Source: Pontibacter fetidus (lineage in GTDB: Bacteria; Bacteroidota; Bacteroidia; Cytophagales; Hymenobacteraceae). Taken from it: a DNA stretch of 64,000 bases. The notes below the pieces were generated by a model that saw nothing but the letters and a program-made list of their open reading frames with translations, was not told the DNA's origin and made no database searches. A program made the translations under genes and the position numbers. Position 1 is the first letter of the stretch, and each line of letters opens with the position of its first letter. This document shows positions 36,901 through 44,990 of this stretch, piece by piece. The DNA lies in contig NZ_JAAEAA010000018.1 of NCBI RefSeq assembly GCF_010119545.1, positions 18,575 through 82,574 on the forward strand, given 5' to 3'.

Positions 36901-37214
36901 TAACCAACATGCAGACTTACTATACACGCCACTTTACCCGCGATAACGTGGAAGCCAACACCTTCAGCACTGATTATATTAAGCTGCGCGAAGTGCGCCT
37001 GGATTATGCAGTACCGGCAACTATACTTCAGAAAATTAATGTGCAGAAAGCAAGTATAGGTTTGTTTGCCCGCGACCTGTTCATGATCACAGAGTGGCCA
37101 GCTTTCGATCCGGAGATCGGAACACTGGATGGCGGAAGAATTATTGGTGGTTTTGAAGTTGGCCAGTTCCCTGCAACCAGAACGCTGGGCCTGAACCTGA
37201 CTGTAGGTATCTAA
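33975..37214 (+). CDS. SusC/RagA-type TonB-dependent outer membrane receptor
   Basis: A 1079-residue outer membrane importer. A long N-terminal signal peptide ends near residue 38; a carboxypeptidase regulatory-like domain (VTVKGKVTAGDDGSALPGVTI, about 50-130) precedes a TonB-box-like EVVVTALG, a plug domain (about 145-265, with LRGENNLSGDSEALIVVDG and VLKGPGAAALYGARGGNGAIIITTK) and a 22-strand-type barrel ending NLTVGI. It works with the SusD lipoprotein encoded 20 bases downstream. The surrounding phosphohydrolases suggest a glycerophosphate-containing ligand in place of a plain glycan. Confidence 0.95.
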   Translation: MEKRLLPPQKSRNSLKKSLWLCSCLLLAGNGMAAGALASTVYVQTPQTQKVTVKGKVTAGDDGSALPGVTILANQQPVGVTNVDGNFKVDVEKGAILSFRFVGYQVYNATITGPQENLAITLSPDSKQLSEVVVTALGIEREEKALGYAVTQVQGEQLTNAISNNWTNALSGKVAGINMTKSGGGPAGSNKIVLRGENNLSGDSEALIVVDGVIMNHKRTGSGSGAYLSTDNAVDFGNSINDINPDDIESISVLKGPGAAALYGARGGNGAIIITTKTGRKTKGLGVTINSNTAIANVSRWPDYQYEYGQGVGGQDTWYSYNNTEDGASTKSTSSAWGPRFNGQSYYQYDPTTRTNGTTRTPWVPYKNNRKDFFETAKTFTNNISIDGGNDKTSARLSYTNLKNTWIVPNTGYNRNTLALSLNHKVTDKLQFASKINYTNNKSDNLPSTGYNNHTIMYFIRGLSPNLDLEWFKPYWVPGREGLEQSTPFSGILDNPFLQAYEMLNKSDKDAIVGNVSVTYDFTKDLNLMVRSSMDMSNDNRAQQRPFDTQKFPEGMFRTQKIYSKEITHDFLLRYKRKFDDKFNSGLSLGGSRMSNRYSRDELRADKLLFPGIYSFANSKETPLAYNNRADYNVNSIYALAEASYDNVVFLDLTGRQDWTSTLARPGDLDNVSFLYYSVNLSTIISDMVQMPRAISFLKVRGSFSDVGSGGVTPYQTVYNYEAEEAYPGGLSNPSTIPNENLKPLSTRSVEFGLDMRLLRNRLGLDVSVYNNKTFDQILVAPLDRSSGYSQIVLNAGMVQNKGLEVQVNGKLLENKNGLNVDLFATYATNKNKVVELVDSLGIYIEAFGPANRGSMESRVGGPMGALYGLGYERAPDGQIVYDQNGLPLLSSESKYLGNVTPDWRGSIGTNVKYKNFGLNVLFDGQFGGVAYSLTHAVLMEEGKLTKTLPGRYNGIVGKGVIKNADGTYRPNDVLVTNMQTYYTRHFTRDNVEANTFSTDYIKLREVRLDYAVPATILQKINVQKASIGLFARDLFMITEWPAFDPEIGTLDGGRIIGGFEVGQFPATRTLGLNLTVGI

Positions 37215-37234
37215 TTTTATAGGAAGTAGCTATC

Positions 37235-38686
37235 ATGAAAAAGATAAAAATATTTACGCTTACAGCACTGGCGGCATCCTGCCTTGCTACCTCTTCCTGT
37301 ACCAAGGATTTTGAGGAAATAAATACGAACCCTAATGGTACCACTGCGGTAGCGCCTGCATCGTTGCTGATGCCAGCCCTGCACGATGTGGTAACCCGTA
37401 ATAACAACCGTGCCCTGCGCCTGAATAACGAGCTGATGCAGGTGCATGTAACTATACTTGATACCGATGAGATCCACCGTTATGTGATCAAGTCTGGTGA
37501 GTCGGATTACATGTGGAACAACTGGTACCTGCAGCGCACTAACTTTGTAGATATCTATAACAACGCGCTGCTTACCCAGCAGAAAAGCTTTATGGGTATC
37601 GGCCTGATCCTGGATGTGTGGGTATCTTCTATGCTGACGGATATGTACGGCGATGTGCCTTACTCTGAAGCCAACAAAGGCCGCGAAGGAAAACTACAGC
37701 CTAAGTTCGACTCGCAGGAGATGATCTACAAAGACCTTTTTGCAAAGCTGGAAGAAGCCAACGCATTGCTGGCAGCCGGCGAGGCGATGAGGGATTACGA
37801 GAAAAGTATAGATCCGCTTTATGCCGGAGATATTACCAAATGGAGAAAGTTTGGTAACTCGTTGTACCTGCGCTTGTTAATGCGTGCTTCCAACAGGCCA
37901 GAAGTTGATGCGGCTGGAAAAATCAGAGAGATGGTTGAAACAAACGCTTCTTTCTACCCAATCTTCACTTCAAACGAGGAATCTGCTATTCTGCGCTATA
38001 CAGGTACTATGCCATTGTTATCAGAGTTTTCTGGCATGCGTGATTACGACTTTAACGGTAGCCATGGTTTATCAGATTTCTTTGTGAACCACCTGAATGA
38101 AATGGGCGATCCGCGCATTACTAGATGGGCTACCTTGTTCGGCTCAGGCTACTATGGTATACCAAGCGGTTACGTGCCAGGCAACATCCCGGAAAGACAG
38201 TCCTCTTATCACCTTACTTTAAAGACCGAGCCACTTTTAGGAAACATAATCAACTATGCAGAGGTGCAGTTTATATTGGCCGAAGCTGCGCTGAGAGGCT
38301 TTATTTCAGGTGATGCCAAGACTTATTACGACAAAGGTACAACTTCTGCGATCAGTATGTGGGGACTTGAGGTTCCTGCTGACCATTTAACTAAACCAAC
38401 TGTGGCTTACGACCCTGCTGCTGACTTCGATACCAAACTGGAAAAGATCATGCTACAGAAATACTATAGTTTATTCTTTACAGATTTCCAGCAGTGGTAT
38501 GAGTACAGAAGAACCGGCCACCCGGTGTTGCCAATCGGACCTGGTGTGCAGAACGGTGGAGTAATGCCTTCGCGCTTCAAATACCCGGTTTACATACAGT
38601 CGCTGAACGGAGCCAACTATAACGCAGCAGTTGCAGCTATGGGCGCCGACGATATCAACACCAAAGTATGGTGGGACAGAGACTAA
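37235..38686 (+). CDS. SusD/RagB-like surface lipoprotein
   Basis: A 483-residue ligand-binding lid for the upstream SusC. The lipoprotein signal ends ATSSC (Cys22). The fold is of the SusD-like group 2 type, with the opening TKDFEEINTNPNGTTAVAPASLLMPALHDV, helical TPR-like repeats and the C-terminal family segment QWYEYRRTGHPVLP. It is in the same operon as SusC and the following DUF5689 gene. Confidence 0.94.
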   Translation: MKKIKIFTLTALAASCLATSSCTKDFEEINTNPNGTTAVAPASLLMPALHDVVTRNNNRALRLNNELMQVHVTILDTDEIHRYVIKSGESDYMWNNWYLQRTNFVDIYNNALLTQQKSFMGIGLILDVWVSSMLTDMYGDVPYSEANKGREGKLQPKFDSQEMIYKDLFAKLEEANALLAAGEAMRDYEKSIDPLYAGDITKWRKFGNSLYLRLLMRASNRPEVDAAGKIREMVETNASFYPIFTSNEESAILRYTGTMPLLSEFSGMRDYDFNGSHGLSDFFVNHLNEMGDPRITRWATLFGSGYYGIPSGYVPGNIPERQSSYHLTLKTEPLLGNIINYAEVQFILAEAALRGFISGDAKTYYDKGTTSAISMWGLEVPADHLTKPTVAYDPAADFDTKLEKIMLQKYYSLFFTDFQQWYEYRRTGHPVLPIGPGVQNGGVMPSRFKYPVYIQSLNGANYNAAVAAMGADDINTKVWWDRD

Positions 38687-38728
38687 CAGCTGAACTATAA
38701 AAGAATAGAAAGAATAAAGACATACGTC

Positions 38729-39997
38729 ATGAAAAACAGATATTTATCGTTTCTGGCCATCTGCTTAAGTGTGTTAGGTTTTACCTCGTGTATGGAGGAA
38801 GACCCGAACCCGGCGGAAGGCACTGTAAACCCGGTTGCTTCGCTGTACGTGGTGCGCGATGCCTTTCATGAAAAGGATATGGCACTTGGTACCGGCGCTT
38901 TGTTTGGTGCTTACCAGGCAGGCGGGGTAGTGGTTTCTGATCCGTCGGGTAAAAACTGGCCAGCAGGGTTGGTTGCCATACAAGATACCTGGAGAGGTAA
39001 CCAGAGAGGCATTATACTTAACCTTGGCGAGCAGGCTGCTGCAACTTTTGAGGTGGGTGATTCGGTGTTGTTTGATGTGAGAGGTACGACTCTTACCCGC
39101 AAAAACGGCGTGCTGCAGATTGTTGGCCTGAAGCCGGAAGCTATCCAGAAAAAAGCAACTGGTTTGCCGGTAGCTCCAAAAACAGTATCGGTGAACGAAT
39201 TGCTTACCAATTTCCATAAGTACGAAAGCACGCTGGTTATGGTAAGCGGCGATACAGACCCGCTGCCGGTAACCGGCGAAACCTATGCCGGCAACAAGCA
39301 GGTAGGCGATGGTTCAGGCAAAACTATAACCTTGTATACAGCTGCTGACGCCGCTTTTTCGGGACGTAAGTTACCGGCAAGCGCCAGCTTTGTAGGGATA
39401 CCAACTATAGCCGAAAATGGAACGCCGGAGCTACGCATGCGCACCAGCGCCGATGCCCTGAATGCCAGCGGACCGATATATGCAAACTGGCCTGAAAGCT
39501 TCGAGATTCCGGACTATAACGAGAAGAAAAGCTACAACATGAAAAATGCGGATGGCTCTTCGAACAACGCCCGAAACCTGGCCACCGGCAACTGGACACT
39601 GTACCAATCTATACTGGAGCAAACGGCAGGCCGTGATGTGATCGTATCAGGAAAGCAGGCTGTTCGTTTCCAGCAAAACCTAACGGAGTCGGCATATCTA
39701 CAGATGAACTTTGACCTGCCGAACGGCGCAACAAAAGTTACGTTATGGTACGCCACTTATTACACCGATAAGCCAAGCACCTGGCAGTTGGAGTATTCGC
39801 AGGACCAGGGCACCACCTGGACCAAAGTGGGTAATGCTGTTTCGGATGCAGAGCGCAACCACAAAATGGCAACGTTCCTGATGGATATTTCGGGGCCGGT
39901 ACGTTTCAGAATAAACAAATTAGGCCTGGGTACCTCAAGCACAACCGTTAACAATGGCCGCCTTGGCATAGACGATTTCGCAGTTTACCAGAACTAA
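38729..39997 (+). CDS. DUF5689 domain lipoprotein
   Basis: A 422-residue product with a lipoprotein signal (LGFTSC, Cys21). Residues from about 40 to 250 match the DUF5689 pattern (VVVSDPSGKNWPAGLVAIQDTWRGNQRGIILNLG, then DSVLFDVRG). The C-terminal part forms a beta-rich lectin or jellyroll-like module (WQLEYSQDQGTTWTKVGNA...LGIDDFAVYQN). Such proteins usually accompany SusC/SusD pairs and are thought to be surface substrate-binding accessories. It is the last gene of the glpT-susC-susD transcript, because a terminator follows. Confidence 0.85.
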   Translation: MKNRYLSFLAICLSVLGFTSCMEEDPNPAEGTVNPVASLYVVRDAFHEKDMALGTGALFGAYQAGGVVVSDPSGKNWPAGLVAIQDTWRGNQRGIILNLGEQAAATFEVGDSVLFDVRGTTLTRKNGVLQIVGLKPEAIQKKATGLPVAPKTVSVNELLTNFHKYESTLVMVSGDTDPLPVTGETYAGNKQVGDGSGKTITLYTAADAAFSGRKLPASASFVGIPTIAENGTPELRMRTSADALNASGPIYANWPESFEIPDYNEKKSYNMKNADGSSNNARNLATGNWTLYQSILEQTAGRDVIVSGKQAVRFQQNLTESAYLQMNFDLPNGATKVTLWYATYYTDKPSTWQLEYSQDQGTTWTKVGNAVSDAERNHKMATFLMDISGPVRFRINKLGLGTSSTTVNNGRLGIDDFAVYQN

Positions 39998-40013
39998 GCA
40001 CACTTCTACATAT

Positions 40014-40048
40014 AGGCGGCCCTGAAACTCGGGGACGCCTTTATTTTT
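40014..40048 (+). terminator. Intrinsic terminator after the DUF5689 gene
   Basis: AGGCGGCCC and GGGGACGCCT form an interrupted stem around a short loop, followed by TTATTTTT. It marks the end of the SusC/SusD operon and separates it from the hydrolase genes. Confidence 0.7.
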
Positions 40049-40230
40049 ACCCGCAACTATAGTTGCAGAAAGCAATTTACCCTAACCTGTTGGCTGCTTA
40101 TATTTTAAAGTATAACATGGCATTCCAGGTCCGTCAGTTTTAAATTTCTTTGGGTGCTGGTACTGGCTTCGAGCTATTTGCCAGCCAGCTACCCTAAGAA
40201 AAGAAAAGTATTAACTCCGAACGCGCATTC

Positions 40231-41415
40231 ATGTTTAAGCATACCCTCTACACCCTTTTGTTGTGTTTGCTGTTTGTTGGCTGCAAAAGCGAGAAAACAG
40301 ACACGCCGACACCCACGCCACCACCCTCCGAAACCTTAACTCCGGTAACTGCTACTTTCCCGGCAGCGGTTTTTACAGACGTGGCCAATGTAAAACAAGG
40401 CAAGGCTTCGCTGGCTATACTCGATAAACTGATCGCTATAGTTAATGCCACGCCAAAAAATGCAACTATCTATTTAAGCATTTTCCTGTTCGATTACCCG
40501 GCGTTAATTCAGGCCATAAAAACAGCCAGCGAAAGAGGTGTTAAGGTTCATTTGATGGTAGACCTTGGCCGCACGGAGTCGCAGGAGACGAACCCACTCA
40601 CATTTTACGAACTCAAAAGGTTTCTGGAAGCTCGCGGTGGCGAAGCTGTTTCTATTGCAAACGATGCCAGTTCCAGTGCCATTAACCATAACAAGTTTGC
40701 CCTTTTCTCGGAAGTAGTTACCACCACCGGTAATGTCCAGAACTTGGTATTCCAGACCTCGCATAACTTTACCGAAGACGATGCACGCAAGTTCCAGGAT
40801 GCGGTGCTACTGCCACATACAGGCTTATTTGATGCCTATAAAACCTACTGGACTGATATGAAAGCCAAAGCAACTGCCGGTATGAAAGATTACTACTACA
40901 AAGAGTATACAGATGCCACGGCAGGTATAAACGCTTACTTTATGCCCAAGCGCCGCAATGGCACAAGCTATGGCGACGACACGATCATCGAATTCCTGAA
41001 CAGCATTACCAACCCAGCTACGGCAACTATAAAAATTGGTATGTCGGACTGGACGAACACGCGCCTGAACATAGTGCAGAAACTTGCTGAGCTACAAACG
41101 CAGGGAGCAACTATAGAACTGGTTGTTAAAAATAAGATTGACGATAACATCATGTCCGGGCTGAGAGATCTGCAGCAGAAAGGCGCTTACCTGAAAGTTT
41201 ATGACATTTCGAAAGCCAACATCCATGCGAAATTTATACTTATACAGGGCAACTGGAAAGGCGAAAATGCAAACATCCTGATAACTGGTTCGCACAATTT
41301 TACTAACAACGCCCTGCGCAACAACAACGAAACCATGCTACTGCTAAAGAACCACGCGCTCTTTACAGACTATAGCAATTACTTCGATAACCTTAAAACA
41401 GTGCCGGGCATTTAA
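40231..41415 (+). CDS. Phospholipase D-like lipoprotein
   Basis: A 394-residue lipoprotein (LLFVGC, Cys18) with two HKD-type motifs: HNK at His153/Lys155 (INHNKFALFS) and HAK at His332/Lys334 (NIHAKFILI), each followed by the usual S-N-F segment (QTSHNFTEDD; TGSHNFTNNA). The superfamily cleaves phosphodiester bonds by a phosphohistidine intermediate; members include phospholipases, cardiolipin enzymes and nucleases. The context with glpD, glpT, GDPD and SusC/SusD favours a phosphodiester lipid or polymer substrate. A threonine/proline linker (about 22-40) follows the lipid anchor. The next gene starts 12 bases downstream. Confidence 0.88.
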   Translation: MFKHTLYTLLLCLLFVGCKSEKTDTPTPTPPPSETLTPVTATFPAAVFTDVANVKQGKASLAILDKLIAIVNATPKNATIYLSIFLFDYPALIQAIKTASERGVKVHLMVDLGRTESQETNPLTFYELKRFLEARGGEAVSIANDASSSAINHNKFALFSEVVTTTGNVQNLVFQTSHNFTEDDARKFQDAVLLPHTGLFDAYKTYWTDMKAKATAGMKDYYYKEYTDATAGINAYFMPKRRNGTSYGDDTIIEFLNSITNPATATIKIGMSDWTNTRLNIVQKLAELQTQGATIELVVKNKIDDNIMSGLRDLQQKGAYLKVYDISKANIHAKFILIQGNWKGENANILITGSHNFTNNALRNNNETMLLLKNHALFTDYSNYFDNLKTVPGI

Positions 41416-41427
41416 CAATATTCAACC

Positions 41428-42846
41428 ATGAAGAGAAGATCCTTTTTAGAGCGCATGCTCCTGTTTTCAGGGGGACTTATACTTAGCGGCAGCTATACAT
41501 CGGCGCTGGCAGCTCCATCAACCAGCACGATAAAAGGCAGGGTAACCGCCGGAAGTAAAAAGCTGGCAAATGTAGTTGTGTCGGATGGCTATAGTGTGGT
41601 AAAGACTAACCGCAAAGGTAAGTATGAACTACCGGTTAACGCACAGGCTAAATTTGTATTCATATCTGTGCCTGCCGGCTACGATTTCCCGAATGAGAAC
41701 GGCATTGCACGGCATTACCAGTTACTGAACAAAGACAGCGAGCAAGACTATAGTTTTGAGCTGAAAGCCCTGCCAACCGACGATACAAAGCACAATTTTA
41801 TTATCTGGGCCGACCCACAACCGCGCAACAAACGGGATGCCCAGCGCATGTTGGATGAGTCGGTGCCCGACACGGTGAAGACACTCCAAAGTATGGCTGC
41901 CGGTACGCTGGTGCATGGCATTACAGTTGGCGATATTACCTGGGATAATCCGGAACTATACAAAGAGTACGACCAGGGCGTAGCCACAATGGGTATTCCG
42001 TTTTTCCAGGTGCTGGGCAACCATGATCAGGATCTGAACAAAGGTGGCGATGAAGTATCGGATAAAACATTTGAAGCCACTTATGGCCCTACTTATTACT
42101 CGTTTAACCGCGGCAAACTGCACTATGTGGTGCTGGATAACGTGCGTTATTTGGGCAAAGACAAGCAATACGACGGCTATATTACCGAACGGCAACTGAA
42201 GTGGCTGGAAAAAGACCTGGCCATGGTACCTAAAGATAACCTAGTGATACTTTGTGCCCATATCCCGATACACTGGGGTGTGAAGAACAGGGAAGAGCTA
42301 TACCCGATCCTGAAAAACCATAAGGTACACATCATGACGGGCCACACGCACTATAACCGCAATGTAATAGAGCAGGATATTTACGAACATAACCATGGCA
42401 CGGTGTGCGGTAACCTCTGGACAGGCCCCGTTTGCGGCGACGGTGCGCCAGGTGGATATGCAGTGTATGAAGTTGATGGCACAGACCTGAAGTGGTATTA
42501 TAAATCGACTGGGTTTGATGCGGACCACCAGATGACGATTTATGTGCAGCCAGCAGCAGAGCATAAACGCATGCTGGTAAACGTATGGAACTGGGACCCG
42601 GAATGGAAAGTAGAGTGGTGGGCTGATAACCAGTATAAAGGCACGTTGCAAAACATCATTTCGCACGACCCGGTGGCCTGGGAGCAATACCAGGGTGACC
42701 AACTACCAAAAGGCCGCACTTATGTGGAGCCACGTGAAACAGAACACTTTTTTGAAGCATTTGTACCGGCAACTATAAAACAGCTGAAAGTAGTTGCCAC
42801 CGACCGCTTCGGCAGAAAATACGAAAGCCAGCAAGCGATTTCCTAA
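41428..42846 (+). CDS. Calcineurin-like phosphoesterase with MetallophosN and MetallophosC domains, probably Tat-exported
   Basis: The N-terminus MKRRSFLERMLLFSGG carries a twin-arginine motif and signal peptide. An N-terminal beta sandwich (about 35-115) precedes the metallophosphoesterase core: Asp129 (WADPQ), Asp169 (GDITWD), GNHD (197-200), AHIPIH (277-282) and GHTH (305-308); a C-terminal beta domain completes the family. The first block has Gln where the second histidine ligand (DxH) is usual, as in some relatives. It is probably periplasmic and may remove phosphate or cleave phosphodiesters released by the co-transcribed phospholipase D-like enzyme. Confidence 0.9.
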   Translation: MKRRSFLERMLLFSGGLILSGSYTSALAAPSTSTIKGRVTAGSKKLANVVVSDGYSVVKTNRKGKYELPVNAQAKFVFISVPAGYDFPNENGIARHYQLLNKDSEQDYSFELKALPTDDTKHNFIIWADPQPRNKRDAQRMLDESVPDTVKTLQSMAAGTLVHGITVGDITWDNPELYKEYDQGVATMGIPFFQVLGNHDQDLNKGGDEVSDKTFEATYGPTYYSFNRGKLHYVVLDNVRYLGKDKQYDGYITERQLKWLEKDLAMVPKDNLVILCAHIPIHWGVKNREELYPILKNHKVHIMTGHTHYNRNVIEQDIYEHNHGTVCGNLWTGPVCGDGAPGGYAVYEVDGTDLKWYYKSTGFDADHQMTIYVQPAAEHKRMLVNVWNWDPEWKVEWWADNQYKGTLQNIISHDPVAWEQYQGDQLPKGRTYVEPRETEHFFEAFVPATIKQLKVVATDRFGRKYESQQAIS

Positions 42847-42867
42847 CTATAGTTTATACTTCGATTT

Positions 42868-43074
42868 TGTCCCCCTTTGGAGGGCAGGGCCGTTAAGTTC
42901 TAGCAAATTCTCCCCTTGAGGGGAGCGCAGAGGGGTGTTTACATTAGCGGGTGAATTTAAAACTGGCTAACAATAGGCTTTTTGGTCCTGAATAACACCC
43001 CTATAATCCCCTCAAGGGGATAGTTCTCGGCAGAACTTAACGGCCCTGCCCTTTGAAGGGGGCAGGGGGATGAT
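42868..43074. repeat. Inverted pair of a GC-rich dispersed repeat (CCCCTTGAGGGG family)
   Basis: The left arm (42868-42941) and the right arm (42985-43074) are inverted relatives. They share GGGCAGGGCCGTTAAGTTCT, the palindrome CCCCTTGAGGGG and a terminal GGGGTGTT. The right arm is almost identical, in opposite orientation, to 63911-64000 (88 of 90 positions by eye). It lies between the phosphoesterase and GDPD genes. Confidence 0.9.
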
Positions 43075-43126
43075 GACTTTAGTTGAAAATCTATAGTTTA
43101 TACTAGTATTTATACTTTAGACCAGC

Positions 43127-44050
43127 ATGATCTTACATAAAATAGTACCTGTTGCGGTGACTGCCCTGTTGTTAATAAGCAGCTGCAAAAGCACCGAAAC
43201 AATAACCAAGCAACAAATGCCCGAACTACCTGCTTTTGATACCGAAGGGCACCGCGGCGCACGCGGCCTGATGCCTGAGAACAGTATTCCGGCGATGATG
43301 AAGGCATTGGAACTGGGCGTAACTACTCTGGAAATGGACTGCCATGTTACCAAAGACGGTAAAGTGGTAGTGACCCATGACCCATACATTAACCCGCTGT
43401 ATGCCCGCACCCCGGATGGTAAAGACATAACCAAGGAAGAGAGCCAGAACTACGCCATTTACCAGATGGATTATGATCAGGTGCGCCGTTTTGAGATGGG
43501 TACCAAGTTTTATGATACCTACCCGCATCAGCAGAAAGTAAAGACTTATATTCCGTTACTTGCGGAGCTGATAGACTCGGTACAGAACCACATTAAGGCC
43601 AATAACCTGCCGCAGGTATTTTATAACATCGAAACCAAGTCGGTAGCAAACGGCGATAATACTATTCACCCGGAGCCTGCTGTGTTTGTGAAAAAACTGG
43701 TAGAGGTACTGGAAGAAAAGAAAATTACGGAATGGGCTATTGTGCAGTCGTTCGACCCACGCACGCTGAAAGTATTACATGAGCAGTATCCGAATATCAG
43801 GGCGTCGCTGCTGGTTAGCAACAAGGATAGCTTTGAAGAAAACATTGAGCGCTTAGGTTTTACGCCTGTAGTTTACAGCCCCAACTATAAACTGGTAACC
43901 CCTGAACTGATTGCCAAAGCGCATGAAAAAAATATAAAGGTAATTCCGTGGACAGTGAACACTGCCGAAGACATTGCGCGCCTGAAAGCTATGGGCGTGG
44001 ATGGCATTATTTCAGATTACCCTAACATGTATAAAGAGCTGCAGAATTAA
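43127..44050 (+). CDS. glpQ: Glycerophosphodiester phosphodiesterase lipoprotein
   Basis: Hydrolyses glycerophosphodiesters to an alcohol and glycerol-3-phosphate. The 307-residue product has a lipoprotein signal (LLISSC, Cys20) and the GDPD motifs HRGARG (His42), ENS (Glu51), the metal pair Glu69/Asp71 (LEMDCH) and His84 (VTHDP), with YNIETKS and the C-terminal PWTVN and GVDGIISDYP. It should supply glycerol-3-phosphate for the GlpT-like transporter and GlpD of the same locus. It is anchored in the outer or inner membrane facing the periplasm or surface. Confidence 0.94.
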   Translation: MILHKIVPVAVTALLLISSCKSTETITKQQMPELPAFDTEGHRGARGLMPENSIPAMMKALELGVTTLEMDCHVTKDGKVVVTHDPYINPLYARTPDGKDITKEESQNYAIYQMDYDQVRRFEMGTKFYDTYPHQQKVKTYIPLLAELIDSVQNHIKANNLPQVFYNIETKSVANGDNTIHPEPAVFVKKLVEVLEEKKITEWAIVQSFDPRTLKVLHEQYPNIRASLLVSNKDSFEENIERLGFTPVVYSPNYKLVTPELIAKAHEKNIKVIPWTVNTAEDIARLKAMGVDGIISDYPNMYKELQN

Positions 44051-44179
44051 ATGAAGGTGATGTTTTAATTAATTCTACTTGTCGATCTCTACACCCGGCT
44101 CAGGCAGCTTTACTATTTAGAGTTGTTTGGGAAGGGGTAGAGGAAGACGCTCTAAGTAACAATACTTACCTCTAGTATC

Positions 44180-44923
44180 ATGAAATTGAATATCAGATTA
44201 TACTTACTTACGCTTAGTAGTGCCCTTTTATTTGCTGCACAGTGCAATGCCCAGGAGCAAGCAGAAACCACTGAAAGCTCGGGTATTTTAATGGAAGAAG
44301 GCATAAAACCTGAAAAAGTAAAATACGACAGCACGTATCGCCCGGGCACGTACCAGGTGCAGGTAGATTATTTCCGGAACTATAAAAACTCAAAAAAGGA
44401 CATCATTTTTTTAGGCAACAGCCTGACTGCCCACATCGACTGGAGCGAATTGCTGCAAAATAAGCATGTGCGTAACCGGGGCATCTCCAGCGATATTACG
44501 TTTGGTGTGCTGGAGCGCCTAGATGAAGTGATTGAAGGCAAACCTGCCAAAGTTTTTCTGCTGATAGGTATAAACGATATTTCGCGCAACGTACCTGAAG
44601 ACGTTATACTGGCCAACTATAGCAAGATCATCCGCCGCATTAAAGCAGGTTCGCCGAAGACAAAAATTTACGTGCAAACGCTGCTGCCTACCAACAACTC
44701 CTTCGACAAGTTTAAGAAGCACTATAACAAGGAAAAGCAGACGGCTGTAGTTAACCAGGGTATAAAAAAGATAGCTGCTACCGAAAACGTAACAGTTGTA
44801 GACCTGCACCCGCACTTTGCTGATGGTGATGGAAAACTGAAACTGGAGTACACCCATGATGGTCTGCACCTGACGATAGAAGGCTACAAAAAATGGGCTG
44901 AGATACTGGAGAAGTATCTATAG
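44180..44923 (+). CDS. Secreted SGNH/GDSL-family esterase
   Basis: A signal peptide ends near residue 24 (CNA). The SGNH hydrolase blocks are visible: block I as FLGNSLTAHIDW (nucleophile Ser81), block III as GINDISRNVP, and block V as HDGLHLTIEGY (Asp227, His230). The family removes acyl or acetyl groups from lipids and glycans. As the last gene in the glycerophosphate locus it could deacylate phospholipid-derived substrates before the phosphodiesterases act; this is inference. A terminator follows. Confidence 0.88.
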   Translation: MKLNIRLYLLTLSSALLFAAQCNAQEQAETTESSGILMEEGIKPEKVKYDSTYRPGTYQVQVDYFRNYKNSKKDIIFLGNSLTAHIDWSELLQNKHVRNRGISSDITFGVLERLDEVIEGKPAKVFLLIGINDISRNVPEDVILANYSKIIRRIKAGSPKTKIYVQTLLPTNNSFDKFKKHYNKEKQTAVVNQGIKKIAATENVTVVDLHPHFADGDGKLKLEYTHDGLHLTIEGYKKWAEILEKYL

Positions 44924-44931
44924 CAAGAACG

Positions 44932-44960
44932 TTAGAAAATATGAAAGTTAGAAAGTTGAA
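44932..44960 (+). repeat. Single copy of the GTTAGAAAGTT repeat arm
   Basis: GTTAGAAAATATGAAAGTTAG and the bases that follow match the left arm of the inverted repeat around the four-helix-bundle gene (27785-27815) at most positions. No inverted partner or S23 gene is present here. It sits between the SGNH stop codon and the terminator. Confidence 0.6.
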
Positions 44961-44990
44961 GGCTCTGCAAATAGCGGGGCCTTTGCTTTT
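44959..44990. terminator. Intrinsic terminator between convergent SGNH and DeoR genes
   Basis: A 10-bp stem with two G-U pairs closes a 5-base loop (AAATA), with the stem opening AAGGC and closing GCCTT, followed by TGCTTTT. Confidence 0.75.

Noticed and set aside
42847..43126. CRISPR-like array, because of repeated GC-rich blocks
   Set aside because: Only two arms in opposite orientation are present, with no regular spacers and no cas genes.
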